A stretch of DNA of 64,000 bases from Isoptericola croceus (GCF_029382255.1 NZ_JARLLG010000014.1:1-64000); one strand, 5' to 3'; shown: positions 42,723 through 51,818, counted from the first letter of the stretch. Notes: generated by a model from the sequence alone, not told the origin. Translations and numbers: made by a program.

Positions 42723-44408
42723 GTGACCGCAGCCGATCCTCCCGACGAGGCGGCCTTCGCTCCCGGTACCCGTGCACCGCAGCCGCGGACGAGGGAACGC
42801 TGGCCGGGGCGTCGACCATTCGTCTGGGCGCCCCGGGCACACACCGTCGAGGTGGTGCTCCCCCGGCCGGACGGTCCCCCAGAACGCCGCCCGATGCGGC
42901 TCGTGGGCGCCCACGAGCCGGGGTACTGGCGCGCCGACGACCACCTCGCCCCCGGGACCGACTACGCCTTCTCGGTGGACGGCGGACCCGCGCTGCCGGA
43001 CCCGTGCAGCACGCTCCTGCCACAGGGCCTGCACGGACCGAGCCGCGTCCTGGACGAGGACTTCACGTGGCACGACCACGCCTGGCGCGGAGCCGACCTC
43101 GGCCGCGGGGTGCTGCTGCACGTCGACGTCGCGACCTTCACGACCGAAGGCACGCTCGACGCCGCGGCCGCGCTGCTTCCCCAGCTCGCGCGTCTCGGCG
43201 TCGACGGCGTGGAGCTCGCACCCGTGGCCGCCTTCGACCAGCGAGCCGGCCCCGAGGCGGGCGTGCGGATCTTCGCGGTCCACGAACCCTACGGGGGCCC
43301 GTACGCACTCCAGCGATTCGTCGACGCCGCGCACCAGGCGGGGCTGGCGGTCGTGCTCGACCTGCCGCACCGCTGGGCCGCCGCCGACGCACTCGGACTG
43401 CACGCCTTCGGCCCCTACGCCGCAGGTTCACGCCTCGGCCCGCGCGCCGACGCGCCCGGCGACGACGACGCCCCCCGCATCAACCTCGACGCGTCCGGCA
43501 GCCGCGGGGCACGCGACTTCCTGATCGCCGACGCGCGTCGCTGGCTGGACGAGTACCACGTCGACGGCCTGCTCCTCGACGTCGAGGCACTCGTCGATCG
43601 TTCCGCGGTGCCGTTCCTCGCTGAGCTCGCCGACATGGCCCACGACATCGGTGCGCAGTCCGGCCGGCCGCGCACCCTGCTCGCGGACGGACCGGGCCGC
43701 AGCGACCGGCTCACGACCGCGGTCCACCAGATCCTGGCGCAACGAGGCCGGGCGGCGTCCGTCGACGTCCTGCGCCACCTGGCCGACTCGGTGTTCCCAC
43801 CCGGCACCACGCCGACGCGCCCTCCGTCGGCACGTCGCCGTGCCGACCGGGCGACGGCACGTTCGGCCTCCGCGCTCGTCGGCGACCTCACGCGGCTCCC
43901 GGCCGCCGCCCGGACGGTGCCCTGGTCGCACCTCCAGGACGCGCCCGCCGTGGCGCGCACCCCCGCAGCGGACGGCACCGGCATCGACGACCGGGCCGCG
44001 CTGCTCGCCTTCGCCATCCTCGTCGGCACCCCGCTCGTCCTCGACACCGAGCACGTCCCGGTGTCGGAGCACGATGCCGGGGCGGAACGGCTCGTGGGCT
44101 GGGCCCGGCACCTGCTGACGCTGCGCCCCTCGTCGCTCGCGGACCTGGCCCAGCCCGTCGAGCTGAGCTCCGGCCCCGGGGTGCTGGTCGCTCGCCGGGG
44201 CAGCAGCGCGCTGGCGCTCGTCACCGCGCTCGATCCCGTCGAGATCGAGCTGGAGCGCCACCTCACCACCCCGGCGAGCTCGTGGCGGATCGCCGCGTCC
44301 TGGGACCGCGCCGGGACGCACCTGCTCGCCGACAGGCTGCAGGTCCCCGGCCGCGCCGTCGTGGTGCTCCGGACCGACTCCGAACCGACAGGTGACGAAC
44401 GCGGCTGA
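42723..44408 (+). CDS. TreZ-like GH13-fold protein with lost catalytic motifs
   Basis: 561 residues. N-terminal CBM48-like domain (RPFVWAPRAHTVEVVLP, GYWRADD) and a (beta/alpha)8 region similar to malto-oligosyltrehalose trehalohydrolase (EPYGGPYALQRFVDAAHQAGLAVVLDL, GARDFLIADARRWLDEYHVDGL). The four GH13 regions are degenerate: region I D-x-x-x-N-H is DLPHRW; region II G-x-R-x-D is GLLLDVEAL (Arg lost); region III catalytic Glu is replaced (LLADGPG); region IV N-H-D is SHLQD. Hydrolysis is therefore unlikely. Could be a regulatory or binding paralogue. Two C-terminal beta segments complete the GH13 shape. No TreY or true TreZ is near. Confidence 0.8.
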   Translation: MTAADPPDEAAFAPGTRAPQPRTRERWPGRRPFVWAPRAHTVEVVLPRPDGPPERRPMRLVGAHEPGYWRADDHLAPGTDYAFSVDGGPALPDPCSTLLPQGLHGPSRVLDEDFTWHDHAWRGADLGRGVLLHVDVATFTTEGTLDAAAALLPQLARLGVDGVELAPVAAFDQRAGPEAGVRIFAVHEPYGGPYALQRFVDAAHQAGLAVVLDLPHRWAAADALGLHAFGPYAAGSRLGPRADAPGDDDAPRINLDASGSRGARDFLIADARRWLDEYHVDGLLLDVEALVDRSAVPFLAELADMAHDIGAQSGRPRTLLADGPGRSDRLTTAVHQILAQRGRAASVDVLRHLADSVFPPGTTPTRPPSARRRADRATARSASALVGDLTRLPAAARTVPWSHLQDAPAVARTPAADGTGIDDRAALLAFAILVGTPLVLDTEHVPVSEHDAGAERLVGWARHLLTLRPSSLADLAQPVELSSGPGVLVARRGSSALALVTALDPVEIELERHLTTPASSWRIAASWDRAGTHLLADRLQVPGRAVVVLRTDSEPTGDERG

Positions 44409-44413
44409 CCGAC

Positions 44414-45508
44414 TCAGACGTCGGTCAGGCGACGCCCCTCCTGCGCGAGCGCGCCGAGCCGGGACAGGGCCCGGAAGTACTTCTTGCGATAGCCGCCGCG
44501 GAGCATCTCGTCGGTGAACAGCGCTCGCTGGCCGGACCCGTCGATCCCCGCCAGCAGCACCGGGACGTCCCGGTCGTACAGGCGGTCGACGAGGACGACG
44601 AAGCGCAGTGCCACCTCCTGGCGGGTGACCGGTCGGACGCCGGTCAGCGCGACGAGCTCGACGCCGTCGAGCAACGCGCCGTACCGGCTGGGGTGCACGG
44701 TGGCCAGGTGCGCGAGCAGGTCCTCGAAATCGTCGAGCACCGATCCTGGCCTCGCCTCGACGGCCGCACGCACCGCTGCACCGGGCACCGGATCGGCGTC
44801 CGTGACCACGGAGCGATGGCGGTAGTCCTCGCCGTCGACCCGGAGCACCTCGAAGCGTTCCGCGAGCGCCTGGATCTCCCGCAGGAAGTCCTCGGCGGCG
44901 AACCGGCCCTCCCCGAGAGCGTCGGGCAGCGTGTTCGACGTCGCAGCGAGCGCGACGCCGCGGTCGGCGAGCTCGCGCAGCAGGCGAGACATCAGCACCG
45001 TGTCGCCCGGGTCGTCCAGCTCGAACTCGTCGATGCAGACCAGCCTGCGCGTGGCCAGGGCGTCGACGGTGGGCAGGAAGCCGAGCGCACCCACCAGGTT
45101 GGTGTACTCCACGAACGTGCCGTACGCGGCGCTGCCCTCCCCGCACGCCTCGGTCACGGCGTGCGCGAGCGACGTCAGCAGGTGAGTCTTGCCGACGCCG
45201 AACCCACCGTCCATGTAGACCGCCGGGGCCGTCCGACGGCGTCCGAGCAGGGCGCGCAGCCCGGTGGGCGCCGGAGCGGCGATCGTGGCGGCGACCTCCT
45301 CGAGCCGCGCGCGCGTGGTGGCCTGGCTCGGGTGCTCGGGGTTCGCACGGTAGGTGGCGAAGCGCGCGCCGTCGAAGTGCCGCGGAGGGACGAGATCCGT
45401 CAGGAGGCGGCGCGGCGACACGGAGGGCCGCACCGACACCAGGGACCCCGGAGCCTGGTCGGCATCGCGAGACGTGGCACGGTGGGCCGAGGACTGGACT
45501 GCGGTCAC
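44414..45508 (-). CDS. zapE: cell division protein ZapE (AFG1-like ATPase)
   Basis: 364 residues from GTG 45508. AAA+ ATPase with Walker A GGFGVGKTHLL (~101), Walker B LVCIDEFELDDPGDT, sensor ATSNTLPDALG, and the family ending DEMLRGGYRKKYFRALSRL. In other bacteria ZapE acts on FtsZ rings or in mitochondrial-type protein turnover. Its start faces the RibD-like gene across 38 bp with overlapping divergent promoters (TAGGCT on this strand). Confidence 0.9.
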   Translation of the reverse strand: MTAVQSSAHRATSRDADQAPGSLVSVRPSVSPRRLLTDLVPPRHFDGARFATYRANPEHPSQATTRARLEEVAATIAAPAPTGLRALLGRRRTAPAVYMDGGFGVGKTHLLTSLAHAVTEACGEGSAAYGTFVEYTNLVGALGFLPTVDALATRRLVCIDEFELDDPGDTVLMSRLLRELADRGVALAATSNTLPDALGEGRFAAEDFLREIQALAERFEVLRVDGEDYRHRSVVTDADPVPGAAVRAAVEARPGSVLDDFEDLLAHLATVHPSRYGALLDGVELVALTGVRPVTRQEVALRFVVLVDRLYDRDVPVLLAGIDGSGQRALFTDEMLRGGYRKKYFRALSRLGALAQEGRRLTDV

Positions 45509-45546
45509 GATCCTCCAGCCTACGTGCGCCACGTACGCTGACCGCT
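45509..45546. promoter_or_regulatory. divergent promoter zapE / RibD-like gene
   Basis: 38 bp hold both -10 boxes: TACGCT (45534-45539, plus strand, 7 nt before GTG) and TAGGCT on the minus strand, 8 nt before zapE GTG. The two -35 regions must lie within the opposite genes or overlap each other. Confidence 0.55.
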
Positions 45547-46350
45547 GTGAGTTCCGACACCCCACCGCTGCACATGCTCCTGCCCGCCCCGGAGGTCCTG
45601 GCACCCGACCCGTCCGAGCAGCGGCTGGCCACGATCTACGCACCGCCGGCACGTCGGCACGTGCGGGTGAACATGGTCTCCAGCGTCGACGGTGGGGCGT
45701 GGGGGGACGACGGCCGTTCGGGCTCCATCAACGACGAGGCCGACTGGCGGGTGTTCCGGGTGCTGCGCGCCCTGGCGGACGTCGTCCTCGTGGGTGCCGG
45801 CACCGCACGCGCCGAGGCCTACACCGCGCTGGACCGACCTCGCGGGCTCGCCCACCTCGCACCCGGGCCGCTCGAGCTCGCCCTCGTCACGCGGAGCGGA
45901 CGGGTCCCCGGCACCGTGCTGGACGGGCCGCGTCTCCCCTGGGTCCTGACCGGCAGCACGGGTGCCGAGGCGGCTGCCGCGGCGGTCGGCGCCGACCGTG
46001 TCGTCGTGGCCGACGACGACGGAACGGTCGACCTGGCGGCCGGCGTCGCCGCGCTCGCCGAGCGTGGGATGGGCCGGGTCCTGTGCGAGGGCGGGCCGCA
46101 CCTGCTCGCGACGATGCTCGGGGCGGGGCTCGTCGACGAGCTGTGCCTCACGACCGCGCCACAGCTCGTCGGCGCAGGGCCGGGACGGATCGTCGCCGAC
46201 GGGCAGCAGGACGGCGACCTTCCGGTGCGACCGCCCCGGCCCGCGCGGCTCGCGCACCTGCTCGCGGCGCCGTCGGGCACCCTCCTCGCCCGCTGGGACC
46301 TGCGGCACCGAGCGGCCGCCGGCTGGGCACCGACCACCACGGTGCCGTAG
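45547..46350 (+). CDS. RibD C-terminal/DHFR-like pyrimidine reductase
   Basis: 267 residues, leaderless GTG start. RibD_C fold: VRVNMVSSVDGGAWGDDGRSGSI, DVVLVGAGTARAEAY, then RVLCEGGPHLLATMLGAGLVDELCLTTAPQLVGAG, the nucleotide-binding core seen in riboflavin pyrimidine reductases. Lacks the deaminase domain of bifunctional RibD. NADPH-dependent reduction, possibly in riboflavin or F420 metabolism; the substrate cannot be told from sequence. Confidence 0.87.
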   Translation: MSSDTPPLHMLLPAPEVLAPDPSEQRLATIYAPPARRHVRVNMVSSVDGGAWGDDGRSGSINDEADWRVFRVLRALADVVLVGAGTARAEAYTALDRPRGLAHLAPGPLELALVTRSGRVPGTVLDGPRLPWVLTGSTGAEAAAAAVGADRVVVADDDGTVDLAAGVAALAERGMGRVLCEGGPHLLATMLGAGLVDELCLTTAPQLVGAGPGRIVADGQQDGDLPVRPPRPARLAHLLAAPSGTLLARWDLRHRAAAGWAPTTTVP

Positions 46351-46359
46351 GTTGCTGGC
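46348..46359 (+). promoter_or_regulatory. -10 box, 163-aa protein
   Basis: TAGGTT, 6 nt, ATG; overlaps the end of the RibD-like gene. Confidence 0.5.
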
Positions 46360-46851
46360 ATGCCTGACGCACCCTGGACCGTCGTGGTCCTGACCGAAGA
46401 CGCGCTCACCTCGGCCGACGTCGAGCACATCACGTCCCTGCACCCGGACGAGGACGTCGCCTACCGGGTGCTCGTGCCCGCGGACACCGAGCACAACGTG
46501 GTGGCCTCCGTGCTGGACCACCTCGGGATGCTCGAGCTGCGCGCGGCCTGGGACGATCTCCTCGGGCGCGAGCCGAACCCGGAGCAGGCCACGACGACGG
46601 CCGCCGAACAGGTCGTCGAGTCCGTCGAGCTGCTGCGCGCGGCCGGGGTCACGGCGCAGGGCGAGGTCACGCAGGACGATCCGCTGCCGGCCCTGCGGGC
46701 GGCCGTCGCGACCGGTGCGCAGGAGATCGTCGTCGTCACCTACCCGCACGCCGTGGAGGACACCTTCCACACCGACTGGGCCTCGAAGGCCCGCGACACG
46801 CTGCAGGTGCCGGTGCTGCACCTCTACGCGGGCACGTCCGAGCTCGGCTGA
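46360..46851 (+). CDS. UspA-like small protein (163 aa)
   Basis: Alternating strands and helices (WTVVVLTEDAL, YRVLVPAD, GAQEIVVVTYPH, LQVPVLHLYAGTSELG) suggest a universal-stress/HUP-type fold, though the ATP-binding G-x2-G-x9-G-S/T is missing. Ends inside the 3' end of the convergent racemase gene, with 28 bp of overlap. Function unknown. Confidence 0.72.
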   Translation: MPDAPWTVVVLTEDALTSADVEHITSLHPDEDVAYRVLVPADTEHNVVASVLDHLGMLELRAAWDDLLGREPNPEQATTTAAEQVVESVELLRAAGVTAQGEVTQDDPLPALRAAVATGAQEIVVVTYPHAVEDTFHTDWASKARDTLQVPVLHLYAGTSELG

Positions 46852-47609
46852 GCGGTGCCGCCGGAGGGCCGGCGCACGCGATGACCGGCGCGGGTGATCG
46901 TCGCCCGCACGAGCTCGTCCATCGAGTCCAGGAACGGTGGCTCGTCGAGCAGCTGGTGGTCGACCGCGGCGACCGACAGCTCGGTGCACCCGAGCACGAC
47001 GACCCCGGCCCCCCGCGCGGCCAACCGTGCGGCCACGGCACGCAGGGCGTCCGCGTCCGCCGGCCGACCCGCCTTCACCTGGTCGTAGATGACGGCGTTG
47101 ACACGGGCCTGGTCCTCCGCCGACGGGGTCACGACCTCGATCCCGTGGGCGGCGAAGGCGTCGGCGTACACCCCCGAGGCGACCGTCCCGGCGGTGGCCA
47201 GCAGGCCGACCTTCGTCAGCCCCGGCTCCCGGCGCCGCGCGGCCGCCACCGTGACGTCCACGATGGAGACGAACGGCACGGTGATGGCGTCGATCACCTG
47301 CTGGGTGAAGTAGTGCGCCGTGTTGCACGGCATCACCAGGAAGCTCACGCCGAAGCGCTCGAGCCGACGGGCGTCGCGCGCGAGGACGGGCCCCGGGTCG
47401 AGCGTCGAGCGGCCGAGGACGAATTCCGTGCGGTCCGGCACCGTCGCGTGGTTGAGCACCACGAGGTCCACGTGGTCCTGGTCGCGCTCGGCGTCGGTGA
47501 GCTGCACGACCCGCTGCAGGAAGTAGGCCGTGGCGAGGGGGCCGACGCCGCCGATCACACCGACCGGCGGCGCCTGGCCCTCCTCGTCCCCGACGACGGC
47601 GTCGCTCAC
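46824..47609 (-). CDS. aspartate/glutamate racemase family protein
   Basis: 261 residues from GTG 47609, which overlaps the ATP-grasp stop (GTGA). Cofactor-independent racemase: first catalytic Cys in VMPCNTAHYF, second in VVLGCTELSVA, with GVIGGVGPLATA at the start. Converts L-Asp or L-Glu to the D-form. Last gene of the run gnd, ligase, ligase, racemase; the D-amino acid it makes is probably the substrate of the ligases. Confidence 0.9.
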   Translation of the reverse strand: MSDAVVGDEEGQAPPVGVIGGVGPLATAYFLQRVVQLTDAERDQDHVDLVVLNHATVPDRTEFVLGRSTLDPGPVLARDARRLERFGVSFLVMPCNTAHYFTQQVIDAITVPFVSIVDVTVAAARRREPGLTKVGLLATAGTVASGVYADAFAAHGIEVVTPSAEDQARVNAVIYDQVKAGRPADADALRAVAARLAARGAGVVVLGCTELSVAAVDHQLLDEPPFLDSMDELVRATITRAGHRVRRPSGGTAQPSSDVPA

Positions 47610-48889
47610 GCCGAGCCCTTCCACGCCAGGCGTCGCGCCTCGGCCAGCGGGTAGTGACGGCCGTACTTGCGCCACTGGTTGAGCTGGGCGACGCACAGGT
47701 AGGCGAGGCGACGCGGGTCGGTCTCGGCCCGGTACCACAACGGGTTGGTGGACCGACGCCGCCAGGCGAGCCGTCGTGCCTCGGCACGCACGTCACCGTC
47801 GAGCACGTACCGCCGCAGGAGAGGTCCGGGCAGGACGGTGTACAGGCTGCGGGCCTCGAGCTCACCGGTCGGTGACAGCGGTACCTCCGGCCCGAGCACG
47901 GCGCGCGGGTCCGGGTCGAGCCCTCGCAGGTGCTCGTGCACGGAGAACTTCACCGCGTGCGCCCCGGCGGCCGCGATGTAGAAGTTCGACCGGCCCAGGC
48001 GCGGGTTGAGCTCGAAGAAGACGTACCGCCCGTCGCGCGGGTCGTACTTCAGGTCGAAGTTGGCGAAGCCCGTCCAGCCCACGTGCTCCAGCAGACGCGT
48101 GGCCTGCTCGACGACCTCGGGCTGCACCTGGGTGATGATGCCGGCCGGGTTCCCGAGCGCCCCGGGCGTGTGCTCCTCGAGGAGCACGTGGCCGAACGCG
48201 GAGAACCGCACCTTGCCGTCCGTGTCGGAGTAGCAGGTGAGGATCCGCATGCCCGAGTCGTCACCGGGGATGTAGTCCTGGATGACGAACGACCCGGTGT
48301 ACCCGGCGCCACGCACCCGCTCCAGCAGCGCCACCAGCTCGGCGCGGGTCTCGACGAGGAAGACCTTCTTCTTCCCGGCGAACTCGACGTCGTGGTACGC
48401 GGCGGTGCTCGCGGCCTTGGCGATGACGGGGAACGTCAGGCCGGACGTGTCGGGCTCGCCGCCGGCCGCGACGTCATGGACGACGGTGGTGGGGTGGGCG
48501 ATGCCGAGCTCGGCGCACAGGTCGCCGAACCCCTCCTTGTCGGTGAGCCGCAGGAGCAGGTCGGCGCCGACGTACGGGACCGTGTAGAGGTCCTCGAGGC
48601 GGTCCCGGTTCTCCACGAGCGTGCGCACGAGCCAGTCGGCGGAACCCATGACGATGAGATCGGCGTCGGTGTGCTGCGCGGCGATCTCGCGCAGGCGCGC
48701 CACGATGGCGTCCGGGTCGTCGATGCGCGGCTCGGCGACGTGGTGCAGGATCCGCGAGTGCCGCACCAGCCCGGTGGACATCCCCGAGACGACGACCGGC
48801 TTGACGCCGTAGGCCTCGTGGAACGTGCGGGCCAGCGAGTAGGCCCCGATGTCGCCACCGAGGACGACGGGCTGCAGCCGGCGGTTCAT
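47606..48889 (-). CDS. ATP-grasp carboxylate-amine ligase, copy 1
   Basis: 427 residues. N-terminal Rossmann-like part (PVVLGGDIGAYSLARTFHEAYG), ATP-grasp with FPVIAKAAS, AGKKKVFLVET, FVIQDYIPGDDSGMRI, GFANFDLKYDPRDGRYVFFELNPRLGRSNFY carrying Mg-binding Glu and Asn. Similar in plan to D-aspartate ligase of Gram-positive bacteria that adds D-Asp to the peptidoglycan Lys/Orn. Its ATG overlaps the stop of copy 2 (ATGA). Expected product: isopeptide bond in a cell wall precursor (inference from context). Confidence 0.85.
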   Translation of the reverse strand: MNRRLQPVVLGGDIGAYSLARTFHEAYGVKPVVVSGMSTGLVRHSRILHHVAEPRIDDPDAIVARLREIAAQHTDADLIVMGSADWLVRTLVENRDRLEDLYTVPYVGADLLLRLTDKEGFGDLCAELGIAHPTTVVHDVAAGGEPDTSGLTFPVIAKAASTAAYHDVEFAGKKKVFLVETRAELVALLERVRGAGYTGSFVIQDYIPGDDSGMRILTCYSDTDGKVRFSAFGHVLLEEHTPGALGNPAGIITQVQPEVVEQATRLLEHVGWTGFANFDLKYDPRDGRYVFFELNPRLGRSNFYIAAAGAHAVKFSVHEHLRGLDPDPRAVLGPEVPLSPTGELEARSLYTVLPGPLLRRYVLDGDVRAEARRLAWRRRSTNPLWYRAETDPRRLAYLCVAQLNQWRKYGRHYPLAEARRLAWKGSA

Positions 48890-50220
48890 CGGACCCTCCG
48901 TCCGGCCGAGGGCCGCGACGCGACGGCTCGCTGCGCGGCCGCGAAGTTGGCCTTCAGCGCGCTGGCCGGGTAGTAGCGCCGGTACTTGCGCACGTGGTTG
49001 ACCAGAGCGGTCAGCACGTACAGCCGGCGGCGCGGGCTGGCGTCGGCGGAGTACCGCAGCGGGTGCACGGTCCGGCCGGTGCGCATCAGCCCGACGACCC
49101 GGGCGCGCAGGCCCTCGTCGAGCACGTACCGGCGCAGCAGCCGGTGCGGCACGACGGCGTAGAGCACCTCGCGCTGAGCGGTGACGCGCTCCCGGTGCTG
49201 TCCGTGGATCACGTCGTCCACCAGCACCTCGGTCGGGTTCTGCCCGCCCGCGGTGAGGTAGTAGTTGTTCCGGCCGATGCGCGGGTTCTGCTCGAAGAAC
49301 TTGTAGACGCCGTCACGGGGGTCGAGCTTGACGTCGAAGTTCGCGAAGCCTCGCCATCCGGTGTGCTCGCAGATCCGCTGGGCGGCGTCGAGGATCTCAT
49401 CGATCGGCTCGACGATCATCGCGGACGGGTTGCCGCGCGCCGCGGGCGTGCGCTCCTCGAGCAGCACCTGTGCCGAGCAGCGCAGCGTGACGCGGCCGGA
49501 GGTGTCGGAGTAGGTGGTGACCGAGCGCATCTGCGTGTCGTCGCCCGGGATCATCTCCTGGACGAGGAAGCGGCCGCGGAACCCCGCACCGCGCAGCGAC
49601 GACCAGAGCTGGTCGAGCTCGTCGGGCGAGGCGATCTCGTAGATCTTCTTCTTCCCCGCGAACCGCGCCTCGTGGTAGTCCGCGCTGGAGGCGGGCTTGG
49701 CGATCACCGGGTAGTCGAAGGCGACGGGCTCGGGCCGCCAGCCGTCGTCGGCAGCCGTGGCGAAGTCCTGGATCACGGTGTCGGGCGTCGGGATGCCGAG
49801 CTCGGTGCACACCGCCGAGAACTCCGCCTTGTCGCAGATCCGGTCGATCAGGTCGACGTCGGCGTACGGCAGGACGTACCCGGCGGTCTCGAGCACCGTG
49901 CGGTGGTGGGCGAGGATCCGCACGACCCAGTCCATGTTCGACTGCAGCAGCATCGGTTCGCGGTGGCCGGCGGCGCGGCGCTCGGTGGCCACGCGCTCCA
50001 GCGTCGCGACGATCTCGGCCGGCGCGGTGCCCGACAGCACCGTGTCGATGAGCTGCGAGTGCGCGATGGGGCCGGGCTCGGCGAAGGCCACCACCGTGGT
50101 CCGCAGCCCGAACTGCTCGTGGAAGGAACGGGTCAGGCCGTACACGCCGATGTCGGACCCGACGATCACGGGATGGAACCCGGGGCTGGTGGCCCCGGGT
50201 CCCGCAAGGGAGCTGGTCAC
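48886..50220 (-). CDS. ATP-grasp carboxylate-amine ligase, copy 2
   Basis: 444 residues, paralogue of copy 1 with the same block order: PVIVGSDIGVYGLTRSFHEQFG, DYPVIAKPASSADYHEARFAG, FLVQEMIPGDDTQMRS, GFANFDVKLDPRDGVYKFF and EQNPRIGRNNYY. Starts 7 nt after 6-phosphogluconate dehydrogenase. Two non-identical ligases fit a two-residue interpeptide bridge (for example L-Ser/Thr/Ala then D-Asp/D-Glu), as known in several Micrococcales genera. Confidence 0.85.
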   Translation of the reverse strand: MTSSLAGPGATSPGFHPVIVGSDIGVYGLTRSFHEQFGLRTTVVAFAEPGPIAHSQLIDTVLSGTAPAEIVATLERVATERRAAGHREPMLLQSNMDWVVRILAHHRTVLETAGYVLPYADVDLIDRICDKAEFSAVCTELGIPTPDTVIQDFATAADDGWRPEPVAFDYPVIAKPASSADYHEARFAGKKKIYEIASPDELDQLWSSLRGAGFRGRFLVQEMIPGDDTQMRSVTTYSDTSGRVTLRCSAQVLLEERTPAARGNPSAMIVEPIDEILDAAQRICEHTGWRGFANFDVKLDPRDGVYKFFEQNPRIGRNNYYLTAGGQNPTEVLVDDVIHGQHRERVTAQREVLYAVVPHRLLRRYVLDEGLRARVVGLMRTGRTVHPLRYSADASPRRRLYVLTALVNHVRKYRRYYPASALKANFAAAQRAVASRPSAGRRVR

Positions 50221-50227
50221 GAGGGTG

Positions 50228-51676
50228 TCAGGCCTCCTGCTCGGTGCGGTCCGCGGACCACTGGGTGTGGAAGGTGCCGTCGCGGTCGGTGCGGCGGTAG
50301 GTGTGCGCGCCGAAGAAGTCGCGCTGCGCCTGGATCAGCGCCGCCGGCAGCCGCTCAGCCCGCACGCCGTCGTAGTAGGCGAGCGAGGAGCTGAACGCCG
50401 GCGTCGGCACGCCGTTCTGGGCCGCACCTGCGACGACGCGCCGCCATGCCGCGAGGCCGTTGCCGACCGCGTTCGTGAAGTACTCGTCGGCGAGCAGCAG
50501 CGGGAGGTTCGCGTCGCGCTCGTACGCCTCGGTGATCCGGTTGAGGAACCGGGCACGGATGATGCAGCCGCCGCGCCAGATGCGGGCCATCGCACCGCGG
50601 TCGATGTCCCAGCCGTTCTCGGCGGAGGCCGCCGCGATCTGGTCGAAGCCCTGCGAGTAGGCCACGACCTTCGAGGCGTACAGGGCCAGGCGCACGTCCT
50701 CCACGAAACGGGCACGGGACGCGTCGTCGGCGCCGACGTCCCAGCTCTGCGTGTGGGCGGGCAGCGCGGCGCGTCCCGCCTCGCGCTGCGGCACCGACCC
50801 GGACAGCGCCCGGGCGAAGGTCGCCTCGGCGATGCCCGTGATCGGGACACCCAGGTCGAGGCCGTTCTGCACGGTCCAGCGCCCGGTGCCCTTCTGCTCG
50901 GCCTGGTCCAGGACGATGTCGACGAACGCCGAGCCGGTCTCGGCGTCCACGTGCTGCAGCACGTCGGCCGTGATCTCGATGAGGAAGGACTCGAGGTCGC
51001 CGGAGTTCCACTCGGCGAAGATCTGGCCGATCTCGGCGGCCGAGGCCCCGAGGCCCTGCTTGAGCAGGTCGTACGCCTCGGCGATGAGCTGCATGTCGGC
51101 GTACTCGATGCCGTTGTGCACCATCTTGACGAAGTGGCCGGCGCCGTTCGGGCCCACGTAGGTGCAGCACGGGGTGCCGTCGACCTTCGCGGAGATCGCC
51201 TCGAGGATCGGGCCGAGCGACTCGTAGGACTCGCGCGTGCCGCCGGGCATGATCGAGGGGCCGAGCAGTGCGCCCTCCTCGCCGCCCGAGACGCCGGTCC
51301 CCACGAAGTGCAGGCCGCGGGCCCGCAGCGCCTCCTCGCGACGGATCGTGTCGGGGAAGTGGGCGTTGCCGGCGTCGACGACGATGTCACCCTCGGACAG
51401 CAGCGGGAGCAGCTCGTCGATGACGGCGTCGGTCGCGGCGCCCGCCTTGACCATGATGACGACCTTGCGCGGACGCTCGAGCGAGGCGACGAAGTCGGCC
51501 ATCGACTCCGACGGCACGAAGTCGCCCTCGTGGCCCGCCTCCTCGACCAGGGACTGCGTCTTGGCGTAGCTGCGGTTGTGCACGGCCACGGTGTAGCCGT
51601 GGCGGGCGAAGTTGCGCGCGAGGTTGCGGCCCATCACCGCGAGTCCGGTGACGCCGATCTGGGCACGTGCTGTCAT
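50228..51676 (-). CDS. gnd: NADP-dependent 6-phosphogluconate dehydrogenase
   Basis: 482 residues from ATG 51676 with AGGAA before it; a longer in-frame ORF upstream has no gene-like content. NADP-binding IGVTGLAVMGRNLARNFARHG, catalytic GTGVSGGEEGALLGPSIMPGG, and GHFVKMVHNGIEYADMQ with the active Lys, plus the long C-terminal helical domain. Oxidative pentose-phosphate pathway: 6-phosphogluconate to ribulose 5-phosphate. It heads the operon with the two ATP-grasp ligases, an unusual setting for a housekeeping gene. Confidence 0.96.
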   Translation of the reverse strand: MTARAQIGVTGLAVMGRNLARNFARHGYTVAVHNRSYAKTQSLVEEAGHEGDFVPSESMADFVASLERPRKVVIMVKAGAATDAVIDELLPLLSEGDIVVDAGNAHFPDTIRREEALRARGLHFVGTGVSGGEEGALLGPSIMPGGTRESYESLGPILEAISAKVDGTPCCTYVGPNGAGHFVKMVHNGIEYADMQLIAEAYDLLKQGLGASAAEIGQIFAEWNSGDLESFLIEITADVLQHVDAETGSAFVDIVLDQAEQKGTGRWTVQNGLDLGVPITGIAEATFARALSGSVPQREAGRAALPAHTQSWDVGADDASRARFVEDVRLALYASKVVAYSQGFDQIAAASAENGWDIDRGAMARIWRGGCIIRARFLNRITEAYERDANLPLLLADEYFTNAVGNGLAAWRRVVAGAAQNGVPTPAFSSSLAYYDGVRAERLPAALIQAQRDFFGAHTYRRTDRDGTFHTQWSADRTEQEA

Positions 51677-51806
51677 CGATTCCTGCTTCCTCGTGAAGAT
51701 CGTGTCCGGGCGTCTCGTCTCGCCCGCCCGGGAGGCCGCGACCAGCCTAGTCGTCCCCGTCACGCGACACGCCCACGTGCCGGGATCCGGACACCGGCGG
51801 CCGTCG

Positions 51807-51818
51807 TACGGTGGTCTG
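51807..51818 (+). promoter_or_regulatory. -10 box, DUF3000 gene
   Basis: TACGGT, 6 nt, GTG. Confidence 0.5.

Noticed and set aside
43428-45632. 734-codon minus-strand frame across the TreZ-like and ZapE genes
   Set aside because: It crosses two genes with good motifs and has no recognisable protein features; the real ZapE frame is different.
45520-47865. 781-codon minus-strand frame across the reductase, UspA-like and racemase genes
   Set aside because: No motifs and Arg-rich shadow composition; three better supported genes explain the region.
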